From assembly GCA_020746105.1 (NCBI GenBank), contig CM036628.1, positions 3,048,001-3,112,000 of the forward strand: a stretch of 64,000 nt of DNA. Direction: 5' to 3'. Shown in pieces: positions 48,326-61,483 of this stretch. This DNA is from Trogon surrucura (lineage: Eukaryota > Chordata > Aves > Trogoniformes > Trogonidae). Position 1 is the stretch's first letter. Every line of letters starts with the position of its first letter. The position numbers and the translations under genes were made by a program. The notes below the pieces were generated by a model. The model worked only from the letters and a program-made list of their open reading frames with translations. It did no database searches and was not told the origin of the DNA.

Positions 48326-51300
48326 GAAATCCCACAAGCAGACACAGAGACCAAGACTACACGGGAAGATCTGCCAGACGGATCTCCCCAAAGCGTACGG
48401 GTACGTTTGGAAGGACACAGCTGCTGCCTCCAGGTAAGGGAAGGGAAAAGCCCAGGCTGCCACACGCTTTTCTCCCGGGAGGTGGATGCGTTCCACATTC
48501 TGCATCACCTCTTTAGGGCACTAGGGCAGGAAGGCATTCATACCCCCATTTACTTCCTCGGGGACAACGTTTTGCCTTTTATTCTTTGCCAGGCCTTTTA
48601 TTTACAGCTGACTAGCTTCATATATCTAACATTCACCTGCTACGTTAGTGATCTTATCGTGCGTAATGGCACATCTACCTTGGGGGTATTATGGATCTGG
48701 AGCAGTCAGAAGGGGGAAATGGAGCAGTCGCTGCGTGCAATTCTTTATTCCCAGTTGCCAACTAGACGCTGGCTTCTGAGCAGCAGGATGGGAAGACGAG
48801 GAGGCCAAACGTACAAACGCTGTTCTTAAATAGGTCAGGGAAGAAATGACACCTATATGCACAAAGCAAAACAAGATCCACACACTCAATCTGTTGTTTT
48901 CTCAGCTATCACAGTGGTCTGGTATTTTCAAATTGCTAAAACAGGGATTCAGCAATTAACGCCTCATTGCTCAAAAAAATGATCTTCTGCTCCGGAGTAG
49001 TGCTCTACTACTCTTTCTTGCTCGACTCCGCATTCCAACAGGGAAACAGCTCACCATCCCCTTACCACTGAAATGAAAAAAGTAAAAGGGGTTCGGGGAA
49101 CTACTCATGACTCGTCTGTGCTTGTCCACAGCCTCCTGAACAAGAGTCTGGTCGAAAACACCGGGCCCAGCATCAGACAAAACAACCCCCTCAAAAGGTG
49201 GTGGCATCCAGGAGTAAGGGCATCCCAGCCTTATTGCTCAGAGGGAGAGTGCCTGAGTCAGCAGGGACCATCCTAGGTTTGGAAACGGCACCGTGCCCGA
49301 GCTACAAATCCCAGTTAGAGCAATTGGTAGGTGTCTCTCACCCTTCTGGGTTTCATTCCCATTTCCTGCAGATTTTTCCACAAGGACAAGTCACGTAGCT
49401 TCTCCCTACAACCACGGATGCATTGCCTGAAGAACCTGGGAGCACGTTTGCAAGTCATTGATGCAAAAAGACACAAAATCTTTAGATATTGGCAGACTAG
49501 AGCCAACCCAAGTCCGTTCCCAACTCATCAGGGTCCTCCCATCTCCGAAGGTCTCTGTGCAGAACGTGTGGAGCTGCCTGGACGTGCTCCTTTAAATGGG
49601 AAATGCCTCCGTTGCCCAGTGTTTTCCAAGCAGACCGAGGGACTAATGCAAATCTCTGCAAAAGCACAAGCCCCCAGAGCAGCAGTTGACACTAATGCAA
49701 TCTCGTTACTGGGTTAAAGAAAGCACCAAAAATACGGAACCATCAAAAAGCACAGAAACAAGTAAACAAATAAAAAAGCAAGGAAAGAGGACACAACAGG
49801 ACCCAAAATAGATTCCTTGTGCCAGGCACACATCAGATTCATGGCATAAAAGCTTTGCAAAGAAATTGTTCTTAAAACAGCTCATCAGCATCTACCCAGC
49901 TGCTGGCTGAAGCCTACTACAGCTTGACACCCTCTACTTTCTATTTACAATAACTTTAGGCCTTAAAAGAAAAGCGAGGTGTATTACTTGAGGATTTTAC
50001 GAGGCACAAAACGACAGCTGCATTGTTATATATTCTCTAAGAAGCAAAACACGCCGAGAACCAGAGAGGAGAACAGAGAAGCAGCATCCAAGGACAGAAG
50101 ATGCCCAAGAGGATCTTAAGAGCTCCTCTGCCTGTCTTTGCCTTCCAGTCATTACAAACAAGGGGCAAAAGTTTGGAGGTGCACTGCTCTCCCCAAGCAT
50201 ACACCCACAGGTGGGCACGGAGCCTGGAGAGCCTGCCCTTGAGGGGGAAACGACAAGAAAAAAGGAGATTGAAATGATTTTACTACATGGCGGAAAATGA
50301 GAAATGAGCAAGACACCGTTGCCAGGGACAGTGTCTAAAAAAACCCAGCCAACAACCAACTCAGAACAGCTGATATATTGTCTGATCTCAGACAAAATGA
50401 ACTTGTCTAAATGCACTATTGTTTAGGCAAAATCACGAAGCAAAGAATAAATGCTTTGGTTACAGAGCCGTGCGTCACCGTGTCTGTGTGTAACTCTGGA
50501 GATACCAGAGGTCCCCTAGCAAAATAGGTAACAGCAGCCTGAGATGTGCCATTCTGGCTTAAAGGGGAGCCTGTGAGGTCCAAAACCAAGTAAGAACGTG
50601 GTTAAAGGAACCCAGGACGCAAGGACAGACAGGCTACCTGAAAATACAGGCTTTGTGGTGCAGAGCACGGTACAGAAAGATGAACAAAAAGAATGCTCAG
50701 CTCAGAGCCAATGGGGCAAACAAACCAGAACACCTTCACGATGAAGTTTCTCCATCAAGAGCGAACGCAGTGACCGAGGATGCTCCTGTGGAAAGCAGAA
50801 TCTCTGCAGTACAGAGGCTCAGCCCAAGGAGCTGCCAGTCCTGCCACAGCTACGCTGCTGCGGGGCCATTAAATCAAAGACCAATTGGATTCCAGCTGGT
50901 TGTGGAGCCAGCTGCAATGCTAAGAGGCAATCTTAGACCGGAGAAATGCCACCAAGTGTTGAAAACGTAGAAGAATAATAATAATAACAAAAAAAATGTT
51001 CTGAGGTCAATGGGCAAATCCAAGGTGTTGATAAAAAACTCCTGACAAAACCAGAGGCATGACCGCTTTAGCTTGACAGAAGCTGATGGAAGCTTGGCAG
51101 CAGGGCCGTGCAAACATGAAATAATAAACATATTTGACAGGGAAATATTATCATTTGCACAGAAATTTAGTAAGTCCCTAGAAGGCCTTATGAAGCAAGA
51201 GGTATTGATTAAAAAACTACAAGAGGGAAAAGAAAACAAAAAAACACACTAAACCAATTAAAAGCCACACTAAGTAACAGAGACTAACTGTGACCTAACA

Positions 51301-52659
51301 CTGAGTGAGCCTGTTCCTAGTGAGGTTAATTCCTCGCCCTGCACTTACCCCTGAGCCCTAGGAAGAAATTCTTAAGGCAAAAAGACATGAGATGAGAACC
51401 TTGCAGCATCCTGAGTTGGAGGAGCTCCGTGGACTCTGTACCACCACGCTGAAGTCTGGGACGAGCCGAGACCATCAGCGCACGCTGCGGCCACAGACAG
51501 CACTGAGGGACCAAGAACCTCCCTCCTGGGGCTCAAGGGTCCTCAGCAGCAGAGGGTGGGCTCAGGGTCACCTCAGGGAGCAGGGACAGATGGTGGGTCC
51601 CACCCGATGCTCCTCAGCCGACGCCCAACAGGTCCAAGTACATTTGCTCCGACACAAAAGGAGCCACCAGCTCTGCTCCTCGGAGTGTGACATTTCCATC
51701 CACATCTTGCTAGTCACCAGCACTGTCTGGGTCATACAGCAAGAGAAAAAAAACCACAAAAACACATGTCCAAGGGGTAATTGCCCATGTTCTTCAGAGA
51801 GAACCAGCGTGCAGCGCTTCCCGGTCGGTCACTAAATGGCAGCAAACACAGGCAGAAAGGAAAACTTACACCAAATTATAACCTAACTCTGATGGGAGAC
51901 TCCAAGCGATTTCCGAACGCTGCAGACACGAACACGACGCCAGCTCCTTGATGGGCCAGATCACAAGAAAATAAAAAATATACTACTTTCTCTTTCCAGG
52001 GCTACATACTGTGATGTATCAACCAGCCAGCAACGTCCTCAGAACTTGTGTTGATAACACACACCCTTCTCCTTAGAGTGCCATCGTCCCTGGTGAAATA
52101 AATTAGAGCAACAAAAAATACCTGGTTTACACCCCAATCTTTGCTAGTTCCGCTTGCCAGCTCAGGGATCCATCTCACCAGTGAGATGCACAGACCTGGA
52201 CTAGCAAAAAGCTACAGTGGAAAATTAGCCAAAGACCTGCTAGTGTAAATGTTCAGGTTTTTCCTCCCGTCTTGTGATAAATTTCAGAGAGAAATCTGAG
52301 AGCAGGCTCTACAAAATAGGACGACGACCACCCGTCCTGTCTGTTTATTCTGCGTACCTGCACGAAAGCATCTTCTCACTCTTAAGAGGTGGAGGTCTTT
52401 TTGCAAAATTAATCATTTCTTGCAGCTCAAACAGCTCTTATTTGCCATCGGAAACAAAATAAGACAATAAAAAAACCTTTGTGTACCAGAGAAGAGAAAA
52501 TATTTGCCTTGCGTTAAGGAAACTTTTCCCAAGGTGCAGGCACAACTGTAAACAGGAGGAAACGTTCAGAAGAAAAGAGATGGTAGAAGTTGTTTGCAAC
52601 TACACACCTCAAAGCCAGAAGGGACACGAAACTGGATCTCCTCTCTTCAGGGGCAAAGA

Positions 52660-53194
52660 AAACTGTCACAAAGAACCACAAATTATTTATTAAAGAGAGT
52701 ACGATACCAGGGGGAAACAAAACAAAAAATTATCTAGATGCAGGCTTCTCTACCAAGAGAAACCAGATAACAGCACAGGGAAGACAGCTCCTTCCTCTAT
52801 TATCTTGAATTCAGTTCTGCTTATCAGCATCACCGCTACAGCTACGAGCGCAAAGACTTTAACACATTCAGAGTCTCATTCAATTCCCACCGAAGCCACC
52901 CAACGGACTCCGGCAACGCCGCATCAAGTTTCTCTGGGCTCTTCCAACGCGAGGAGCTAAAACGCCGCTTTGAGAACTAAATGAATTCAACTTCCTCGCC
53001 TTTGTGAGGAGAACGCCCTGGCTGCTCGCCCTTCCTCTGACTCAGACACGCTTGGCCCAACGCTGCGAAGGTCTTCAGTTCCCCCTCGCTCCCACCAAAG
53101 TCAAGGGCATCTCCCAGGCTCAGCACGCCGAAAACCAGGCTGGCTGCCACGGCGGGGCCGAACGCCAAGGCGCCGGCTAGCAAATGCACAAACC
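52660..53194 (-). other. possible 3' terminal exon of an unidentified minus-strand transcript
   Basis: The minus strand shows a strong acceptor (cttcctttcttcccag) ending at 53195. It is followed by about 72 codons open to TAG at 52979-52977, then an AATAAA at 52691-52686 and a GU-rich stretch (TTTGTGGTTCTTTGTGACAG) just below it. The reading begins FVHLLAGALAFGPAVAASLV, then FGVLSLGDALDFGG and a polar tail. The first about 30 residues are hydrophobic enough for a membrane segment, and third codon positions are GC-rich. I do not recognise the protein, and no matching upstream exon was found. It may be chance or part of a non-coding RNA. Confidence 0.25.
52686..52691 (-). promoter_or_regulatory. 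candidate poly(A) signal AATAAA with GU-rich element
   Basis: AATAAATAA in the minus sense followed within 10-25 nt by a T/G-rich stretch, the usual arrangement of a vertebrate cleavage site. It lies 286 nt after the stop of the open segment described at 52660-53194. Confidence 0.35.
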
Positions 53195-53497
53195 CTGGGA
53201 AGAAAGGAAGAGTTTGGAGGGCAAAGCCCACGGCTCAGACTGGGCAGCCCAGTGTCGCTCTCCGTACGTGCCAGGCACACGGAAGTCCTGCTGTCCTGCT
53301 GTACCAGTGGTGATGCTTCTCCATTTCATCTCATTTCATCTCCATTTCATCGCAGTCTAATTTGGGCCGATGCAGAGCGGTGCGCACACTCCAACGAGCC
53401 CTCCGCCGGAAAAATGTGGGCCATGGCATCATGGTTTATTATTATTTCATTATCTTCAGATTCAATTCGGCCCGCAACAGCTCCTAAACAGATGCGG

Positions 53498-53611
53498 CGC
53501 TTTACAGATCTTGTCCGTGTGTTGCTTTCTGTGTTTTGAAGTATTTTTCTTCCAACGCTTTACAGATCTTGTTCCTGTATTGCTTTCTGTGTTTTGAAAT
53601 ATTTTTCTTCC
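53498..53611. repeat. 58-bp tandem duplication, two copies
   Basis: Unit 1 is 53498-53555 and unit 2 starts at 53556. Both read 'cgctttacagatcttg' through 'tgctttctgtgttttgaa' to 'tatttttcttcc', with about four substitutions between them. Confidence 0.92.
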
Positions 53612-54396
53612 GTTATCTAGAAAATATTTGTGCGGAGCGATGACATTCTGTGCACCTGAAGAGCCATTTATCTCACGGTTTACAAAGCCCTTCACCAGCT
53701 ACAATTAATTAAACCCCTCGACACCACGTAAGTGAACTTCAGTAACACCCACCCCTATCTCCAACAATCTCAAAGCACTTTGAGAACGAAAAATGAATTC
53801 TTATCGGACATATTACACACTTCTCTGCAGAGCTGGGGCCAGAATCCTGGACTCGCCACTGCCAAAAAACTCAGCCTTTCAGCTGAAATGAGGAAAAAAG
53901 CACTAAAGCCAGACACTGCAGACTGGGCACTACACAGCCTGTGCCAGACAAAGCTCCCCCTGGGCATGAGAGGCTGAACAGAGCTCACCTGAGCCAGCCA
54001 GAAACACCAGGCACCGACCCGCAAAGCGCTTACAAATTAGGAAATCAATGCACGGAGATTAAATTACCCCTCCAAATTGCCTTAATAAATCCATGCATGT
54101 AAAAACGAGATAAATTAACAAACATGCCGCCACCTGTCCCTGATATACACCCAAGAGCTCAGACTCCTCCTCGTGCTGCCTTGCGTTCACCACTACTGGT
54201 TACAAGCTCTCCAGTCCAGAAATGCAGCTGGAGTTCCTTGGTTCTGCATCACATACACACAGCACCTAATACATCAAACCTATATTCTAAATTAAATGGT
54301 ACAAAGCATCTCCTGCACTCCAGAGAACAGCAGTCACTGCCAGCTGAAGACAGCGACAGCATCTTTTGCCCCAGTGTACTGCTGCCCTTGTTAGCT

Positions 54397-54525
54397 ATCA
54401 CAGAATGTTACAGAATCACAGAATGTTAGGGATTGGAAGGGACCTCGAAAGATCATCAAGTCCAATCCCCCTGCCAGAGCAGAATCCACCACCCGGAACA
54501 GCCCAGCCCACACGAAGGTCTATGG
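54397..54525 (-). mobile_element. CR1 LINE 3' end
   Basis: Reverse-sense CR1 tail: 'acagaatcacagaatgttag', 'ggattggaagggacctcgaa', 'agatcatcaagtccaatccc'. Well preserved; the same subfamily as the copy at 55427 (both continue 'ccctgccagagcag'). Confidence 0.9.
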
Positions 54526-55426
54526 AAAATCACTTTTATCAGCACTCTGCCCCTGAGCCATCAGGAAGTTTGCAGCTCTAAGTCTCACCTGCCACACAGC
54601 TGTCCTGCCCTGGCGAAGGCGCACACCCTCTGCTACGCTTACCTTGAGATTGTGACATTCAAACGCTTGTCTACAGTCACAGGGGCAGGTGTACCTGGTC
54701 ACACCACTTACCGAATAACCCTTTGCGAGATGTACCGACCACATCCCTTCTGCGGGTTTGCAGCCTCTGATCCCCTTCAGCTACATCCCTTAGCGGCTGA
54801 GTTCCTTCAAAAAAACCGCGATTAATTCTGCTACCGACATCCTCATAATTTCTGCTGTTCTTAAGGGGAGCTGAAGTCTTCTAAAAATGCAGTCGAATCA
54901 ACACGAAAAATCAGGAAGGGCTTTTTCTGATCCTGCTTCCCTGTGCAGGGTAGCAGGAGGAAGTGCCAGGAATCTGACGCTCTCTTCTGCTGTCTCTGAC
55001 TTACCACAGTGACTCCGGCCAACTGCATCATTACCATGTGCCTCAATTCCCTCATTTCTCAGTGGCTACAATTATGCTGTAACAAATCCTCGGTCACCTG
55101 GGATTGATCCTGTCCTTAGGATTCTGCCTCCCTGCAGGCAACGTCGCAATCCGACAGGCACAGGCTGCGCTCCGGGGACAGCCAAGGTCTCCGGCTTAGA
55201 GCTGGTCATGAATTTTTCAGCAAGTTACATGTCAGTGGCTTGGAAGAGAATCTTTTCATGGGAATACGCCACTGTTCTGGAAGGCTTCAGCACAAGGACA
55301 CGCATCTGGATGAAACAGAGGGGGAACAGCATTTTGGTTCCCAGCTGAAGAAAGTGTGGACTTGGGGCTGGGGAATCCGAGTTCAACGCAGGCAGCAGCC
55401 TGTCGGGTATCCTGGCAGGGCATCCA

Positions 55427-55692
55427 GATTCACAGAATCGCAGAATGTTAGAGGTTGGAAGGGACCTCAAGGATCATCTAGTCCAACCCCCCTGCCAGAG
55501 CAGGACCACCTACAGCAGACCCCATAGGAACGCGTCCAGGCAGGTTTTGAATCCCTCCAAAGAAGGAGACTCCACAACCTCCTTGGGCAGCCTGTGCCAG
55601 GGCTCTGTCACCCTCACTGTGAAAAAGTTTTTTCTAATATTTTTATGGAACCTCCTATGTTCCAGCTTGTCCCCCGGGAACAGTTTTTCCCC
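55427..55692 (-). mobile_element. CR1 LINE 3' fragment
   Basis: Reverse-sense CR1: 'gttagaggttggaagggacc', 'tcatctagtccaaccccctg' region, 'caggcaggttttgaatccct', 'ctccacaacctccttgggca'. About 265 bp. Confidence 0.93.
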
Positions 55693-57429
55693 TCCTTTGT
55701 GAAAACTTCATAATAGCATTTCTTCCATTTCCACTCATTTCTGAAAAGCTTTGAAAAGTCTTAATGCCAGGAAGACATAGAAAACCATTTCCTACCTGGC
55801 CCTATGACAGGGAAGGAGCTCAGGTCCCACTTACCTGCAAGTGGTGCTGTGTACACGAACTGAGCTCTCAAGAGCCCAAGGATGTTAGAATCTCCACCCG
55901 ACCTCTCTCCAACAAAGAAGCAGCCTGCTGGCCACCTCCCAGGGATTCTGTGCAGGTTATTAATTAGTTAGTGGGCGGAGAGTGCTTGGAAAAGGTAGAA
56001 GGTGAGGCACTGCTGTCATTTCCCATTATTACCGTGGCCACGGGCAACTTGGAGCTGTCCTTCCTATGGATCTGTGACGCCGGACTCGGTGTGAATCAGC
56101 CCTTCCAAGCACAGCACGTGCATTATAACAAGCAAACGATGATCTTGGCCTAGAACCTTTCAAGAGAGCTCTGGAGGTGGGCACGGGGCCACACGCTCTT
56201 AACACGCGAATGCAGCCGCGTGACATCACCCTGCCCCGCGAAGGAGCCCTTCTGCCACAAGCCACTGTTCACCCAGAAGAGCTGGCAGGAAGGAAGATGT
56301 GTCTTACCAAACCATTTGCATGTAGCATCTGCTGACTTCCCCTGCAGCGGCATTTTAGGCTTTTGGGGTAACTTTCCAGCTCCACAGTGACAGGGGCTGA
56401 GGCACACGTTCCTGCAGCTCGGCTTTAAGAACGGCAGCTCTCACCCGAGGGGAGGAGAGGAACACCACGGTTCAGATCTGCTGGAACTCATCAGCCTTCC
56501 CTTCAGCTTCTTCACCCAAACTGACAACACAGAAGACACTGGCCAGATTCTCCTTAGAAGAAGATTTGTTACAACCTAAACTTTAACGCGAAAGCACTTC
56601 AAGCAGCCAGCATTACTTAATTTGACAGTCCAACCGCACAAAATGGATCAAAGCAAAGGCTGGAATTTGCACCAGCACGTTTACACCGGGTGTCCACACC
56701 ACTAGAAGCGGGTGATTTATAGCAGAATCAGTTAAGCCACTGCCACTTTTCTAACAAACCCAGCACCTCCTCCACCCAGACTGACAGGACGGATTACGTT
56801 CATTTCTTTGTAAGCCACAAGACAAAAGAAGTATCTACCCTGCACCGAAGCTGTGTTTGCAGTTCACAAAGACATGCCCAAGTTTGCTTTTCAAGCGGGC
56901 ACATCAGCACAGGACACGGCCCCGTCCCAGCATCAAGTGCCCGGGCGAGTGACCAGCCCACGTTGGCTTCCGTGGAGAAGCTCGAGAAGTCCTCTCCTCT
57001 AGCTGCAGTGTCACCTCGTGCCCTGGAAGAGAACACTGCACTTGTTCTGCTGACCCAGGACTTGCACAGCTCTACCCTTTACCTATCCATCCTCGGTAAG
57101 AAAAATCTCAACTTGTTGGCAACAGCTGTCAAAATCCCCATTTCTGTGCATCTGAGTGTTGAATGTGCACGCATCGGAAATTACGGCTCATCACCCAGCC
57201 ATCTCACTAATCTTTTTACCAAACTCTGTGGAAATAGGGCAGTGTAGCACTAAAAGGACTCGGCTGGACTATGAGTGCAGGCAGCATGTAACATCTCCGC
57301 TTCTAGGTGTGTGATCACCGGCAATTTCAGATAATGCGCCTTCCCGAAGGCTTTGGCAAAACATACATTTGCTTTGTGGAATGTCAAGAGATAGAAAGGC
57401 AACTAATTCTCCTCTCTATCCTTCCTTCC

Positions 57430-57600
57430 AAGAGATAAATGACTTGGTGAGCTGACAAAGAACGAACATAATTATAAGTCATTAAGCTGCAGCTAATATT
57501 GGTGGAGAACGGATAAGGGCCTGCTGATTAGAAATGCTATCAAGGAAAAATCTAAGATGCGGCATTAAGACACGCATTGAAAACAGAATACATTTTGTGC
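57430..57600. promoter_or_regulatory. possible enhancer block
   Basis: Repeat-free AT-rich stretch with CATAATTATAAGTCATTAAG, GCAGCTAATATT and CAGCTG-like cores (E-box TGCAGCTA). Inference from motif make-up only. Confidence 0.2.
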
Positions 57601-60197
57601 TTCTCCTAGAAATACTCTATTTCAAGCCACCACCTCTTGGTGTGAGCACTTTTCACCATCAAGAATTCTTTCTCCTGTCAAGGATTTTATGAAGGAGATG
57701 ACAAATTGCATCTACCAATGAAACAAGAAAGCCTCCACGTTCTCATCTCAACCTTCATTCAGAAAGAAATGTCAGCCTAAGCAGAAAATACCATCAAACC
57801 TCACGGGAGAGCCTGTTTGCAAGGCTCCACCTGCAGCCGTACCATCCCTGCATTCACTTCCTGGACTTCCTCAGAAAAAAATTCCTGTGCTGAACATCTT
57901 ATCCCTAAATTTCTTGCCACAACTTCATCGGTTTTCGAAGACATGGTGGGATTCAGTAACTCAGGTGCACAGACAAGGCAGCGCTCAGCCCCCCGTGAGA
58001 ATCAAGCTGTGGTTTGTGGAGGGCAAATACTCCTACTCACCTGCCAAACAGGAGTTACGTAGCTTATTGAGCACATATTCCTGTGCATCACCTTCAGGGC
58101 CTGGCCAAAGCTAACGTCTTCAATATCAAGAACCCACCCACGTGACTGAGGACAGCTACTGGTGCTTCTACAGCCCGTTCGGGTCCTCACCTCTCCCCGG
58201 AGGTCACCACAGCGGGGGTTCAACACTTGTTTTCCTATTTTCAGTGGAAAGATTGGGAGTTGCTGAAGTATCCGAGACTCGTTTAAGCCTGAAACAGGAT
58301 TCATATCCGATAATATGAATCTCTGATGACTTGTGAGCCAAAGAGGGAAGTTTCTCTGCCCCTTTGCCTTTCACTAGTTCCACCGATTTCTGTGACAAAG
58401 AAGTTTGAGGAAGAAAAGCACAAACCCAGTTCTAACCCAATCTGTCTTCTGATACCACACAGTATGTACACGTGGCCAGTATGTGACCAGCCACCAAGGC
58501 AAACTTTGTGCCATTTTTGGGGGCTTGTACCATTCCCACCACAGCAAAGTTCAAAGCCAGGGTCTTGAACAGAAGGCGAGTGTTCAGTGTTACTGACGGA
58601 ACTCAGTCACGGGTAGATCATGACACTCTTTTGGTAATTATCATCAGCACTAACATAACTTTGGCTGCTACAGACTGTAAAAGTGCCTTAACCTGATTCA
58701 CATTCGGGGGCATTATATCATAAAGTGCAACATACGATCCCAGTCTGACAAGCTGACACTGCAGAGTGTGTAAATGGAGATGAATCACTTCCTAAGCCTC
58801 TGCGCAAGGTTTGTTGCCCTCAAAGAAACAAATTCCCATTCTTACAAAGGCTGCTTGGACAGCAAGAGCCGTGCATTCTTCTCCCCGTTTGTAAGGAAGC
58901 ACCTCCAGGGCAGAAGCCCCTTTTTTTGAGTGGCTGGTCTACGCCTGCAGCCTTCTGCAAAACTGCCATCCCAGCAACTCTGCTGGAGAAAGGGAATTTT
59001 GCGAGAGGGAAAGGACTTTGAAAGGGAGCTACAGAAAGGATGAACGTGCGCTGGAAAACGGCAGAAATCTTTAGACTGCAACTGCATCAGTTCTCACCTT
59101 GATGCGAGAATTATTAAACTATTTTACAAACCTTTTTTTTTTGTAAATTAAATGAAAACTTGAGGTCAGACCACATAAGTGGCATCGGGATTTGCCCAAA
59201 GGCTATTATTGTTCATGACGACCAGCCTCCGGGATAGCAGGTGTGTCATGAAACCCCTAGTGAGATAGATAATGCATACTAACAGAACAATACTGACAGA
59301 TTATTTTTTGCTGAAAGTAATTTCTCCACTGAGCTCTGACACAGGTTTGAAAATCCATTCCAACCCCAGAAGCTCGACTGTAAAACAATTCAAAATGTGA
59401 CAAAACATATATCTTCTATATGTATGACTTACCTGGGATGCTGCTTGGGGTCTGTTGTTTTCCCCTGCTCTCTCAATTCTAACCGTTTATATTTCCAAGA
59501 ATTAAAGCTAAGGGGTAGAGAGATTTTTCCAACATCAAAAATGAAAAAATGCAGGAAAAACTGGCTTCCCCTAAACTATCAGGCCAAAGTTGCGATCGCG
59601 TTTTCACTTGTTTCACTAGGCCCACAAAACCCCACTCGTGCTGAACGGGTGCAGGGGGAGACATCGAATTTCACGTATTGCCCAAACTGAACAAGAGCAT
59701 CATTTGTTGAATGGATTGAAACGGGCGAGTCCCTTGAGTTGAGGGATATCAGCTTTCTGGAATGACAACGGCACGAGCCCAACGCGGTAATAAATCGTAC
59801 CTCCTGCCTTCAGAGCGCGAAGCGCGGACGTTAATCCAGAAACGCAGCTCCACAGGTTGTGGGATCCTGGAAAATTCTGCTCAGTGCGGAGTCTCAGGGA
59901 AGGGAGAGCCCAGAGACACCGACGTGGTTCCAGCATCCACAGCTGGCCTAAATTTTACTCCGTGTCAGGAAGCAGCTCCTTTCTCAGAGATGGCTGCTGG
60001 TAGCGAGCGCTGACACCCACCGCGGAGCAAGTGGGCATGCAATATTAATAGCATCAACGAGAAAATTATGAGCCCACATCAAAGCCCTGAAAGTTGTTTT
60101 TATGACATTTGACTTTAAGTGCAAAGGGAAAGGTATTACACTCAGCTAAGCATGTTTAGAGGACTTTCTTTTTAAGATGTCGTTCTGCAGTTTTCAA

Positions 60198-60198
<1 letters not shown>

Positions 60199-60240
<42 letters not shown>
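60199..60240. repeat. (CA)7(TA)14 compound microsatellite
   Basis: Seven CA units (60199-60212) run directly into fourteen TA units (60213-60240). Flanked by an 11-bp imperfect inverted repeat: gtcgttctgca at 60178-60188 and tgcagaatgac at 60241-60251. Confidence 0.95.
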
Positions 60241-60244
<4 letters not shown>

Positions 60245-60749
60245 GAATGACCCCTAAAGGACAGGGAAAAGCTGCTGTCAGCTATAACTCAGCAAATCAC
60301 AAGTTACATGAAGAAACAAAAATCAATGCTGCTCTGAAATTTAGCCTAGTAGAAAAGCCAAAGCTGTCATAACTAATGGCTGGGAAGTTCTGCTCTTTTC
60401 CCTTACAACATGGTCATCCCTGTGGAATCCAGGTGCAGATTCTGGTAGAATTAAGCAGAAGCAAACCAATACCGCACAAATTAAGTAGTACAAACTCATT
60501 TGCTAGAATTTTTCTAGGAGCAGGCAATGACAGAAGAGCATATTGAATTGATCTAATTTAGAAATCTCCCCCTCTCCATTAAAACACTCTGATATTGGAT
60601 CAACCCACAGAGTTTATCTTCCCATTAACGGGAGCAGCATCGAGGAACCAGGGATGAAGATGCTGTCAGCAACACAATCTCTTGGATTTGGCCATATAGT
60701 AAATTAGCGACAACTATTAGGCATAGAAATATTATCACGAGGATATAGT

Positions 60750-61110
60750 GGCTGCTCCTGACATCCCTTTTGACCAGAACAGGGACTTCTCAGCGACGGT
60801 AAAGTCTCGGGCACGGCCCAATCTGAGCTCCTCTGCTTGCGCTCCAAGCACCTCGCCACACGTGTCTGTTTGTAGAGCTGTAAAGGCACACGAGCGCGGG
60901 ACTGTACCCACGCCAGCACGCCCTGCAAGGTGTCCATCGCAGTCCCGTCCCGCTGACAGCTACGGGAGTCTATCACTTCCAGCTCGGAGGACACGTGCTC
61001 TATCACAGCGACGCTCAGAACAGCTATAAAGTATGGCACGACAGGAACGGCGAAGTCTTCATGCGATTCTAGATGTGCTTCTTGGATCGCTCTGCCACTT
61101 TAACATCCGC
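60750..61110. other. GC-richer segment, open on both strands, unidentified
   Basis: Compositionally unlike the AT-rich surroundings, with many CpG. On the plus strand a possible acceptor (tgtaaag) precedes about 62 codons ending TAG at about 61073, including HVLYHSDAQNSYKVWHDRNG. The minus strand is also open for 111 codons but only from a GTG. I recognise neither protein. Could be an exon, a CpG-rich regulatory patch or chance. Confidence 0.15.
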
Positions 61111-61483
61111 CCACGGTGAGGGCCTGACATCTTTTTAAGTAGTTTGTTGAGACACTACAACCTGATGACTCAACTTAGTTATTTGTCTTAATCTGCAACT
61201 GACCTCGGAGCCGCACAGTAGAATGCGACGGGCTGTTTCCTCTTGGAGCAGGTGAAAGACGGAATCAGCCACTAATAACATCTGCTCTACCCTCTCTGCT
61301 CAGTCATCTGGTTTCCTTTTGAATCCAGCCCTGCCTCTCTGCTACTTATTGGGCAAAACAGACAGGATCAAAGTCAACCCCATCTTGCACATGTGCGGTC
61401 TCCCCAACTTCCCTGGCTCTCAGGCCAGACAGTTTGAAATTACATCACCGGCATCTTGATGCAACTCGGATGGCGTCACCTCA

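Larger units (their letters stand above)
44501..54000 (-). other. upstream PAK3 intron / 5' region, part 2
   Basis: No known coding gene recognised. Holds a CR1 copy with a decayed RT end (44555-44920), a CR1 3' fragment (47901-48325), a possible orphan terminal exon (52660-53194) and a 58-bp tandem duplication (53498-53611). An AT-rich block at 46300-46450 carries several homeodomain cores. The stretch 50900-51840 has an open frame but no match I know. Confidence 0.55.

Noticed and set aside
48314-48829. 171-residue open frame on the plus strand
   Set aside because: Begins in the CR1 copy (antisense to it) and continues in unique DNA with no recognisable domain.
51392-51835. 147-residue open frame on the plus strand
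   Set aside because: No recognised domain, mixed composition, no clear splice or promoter context; treated as chance.
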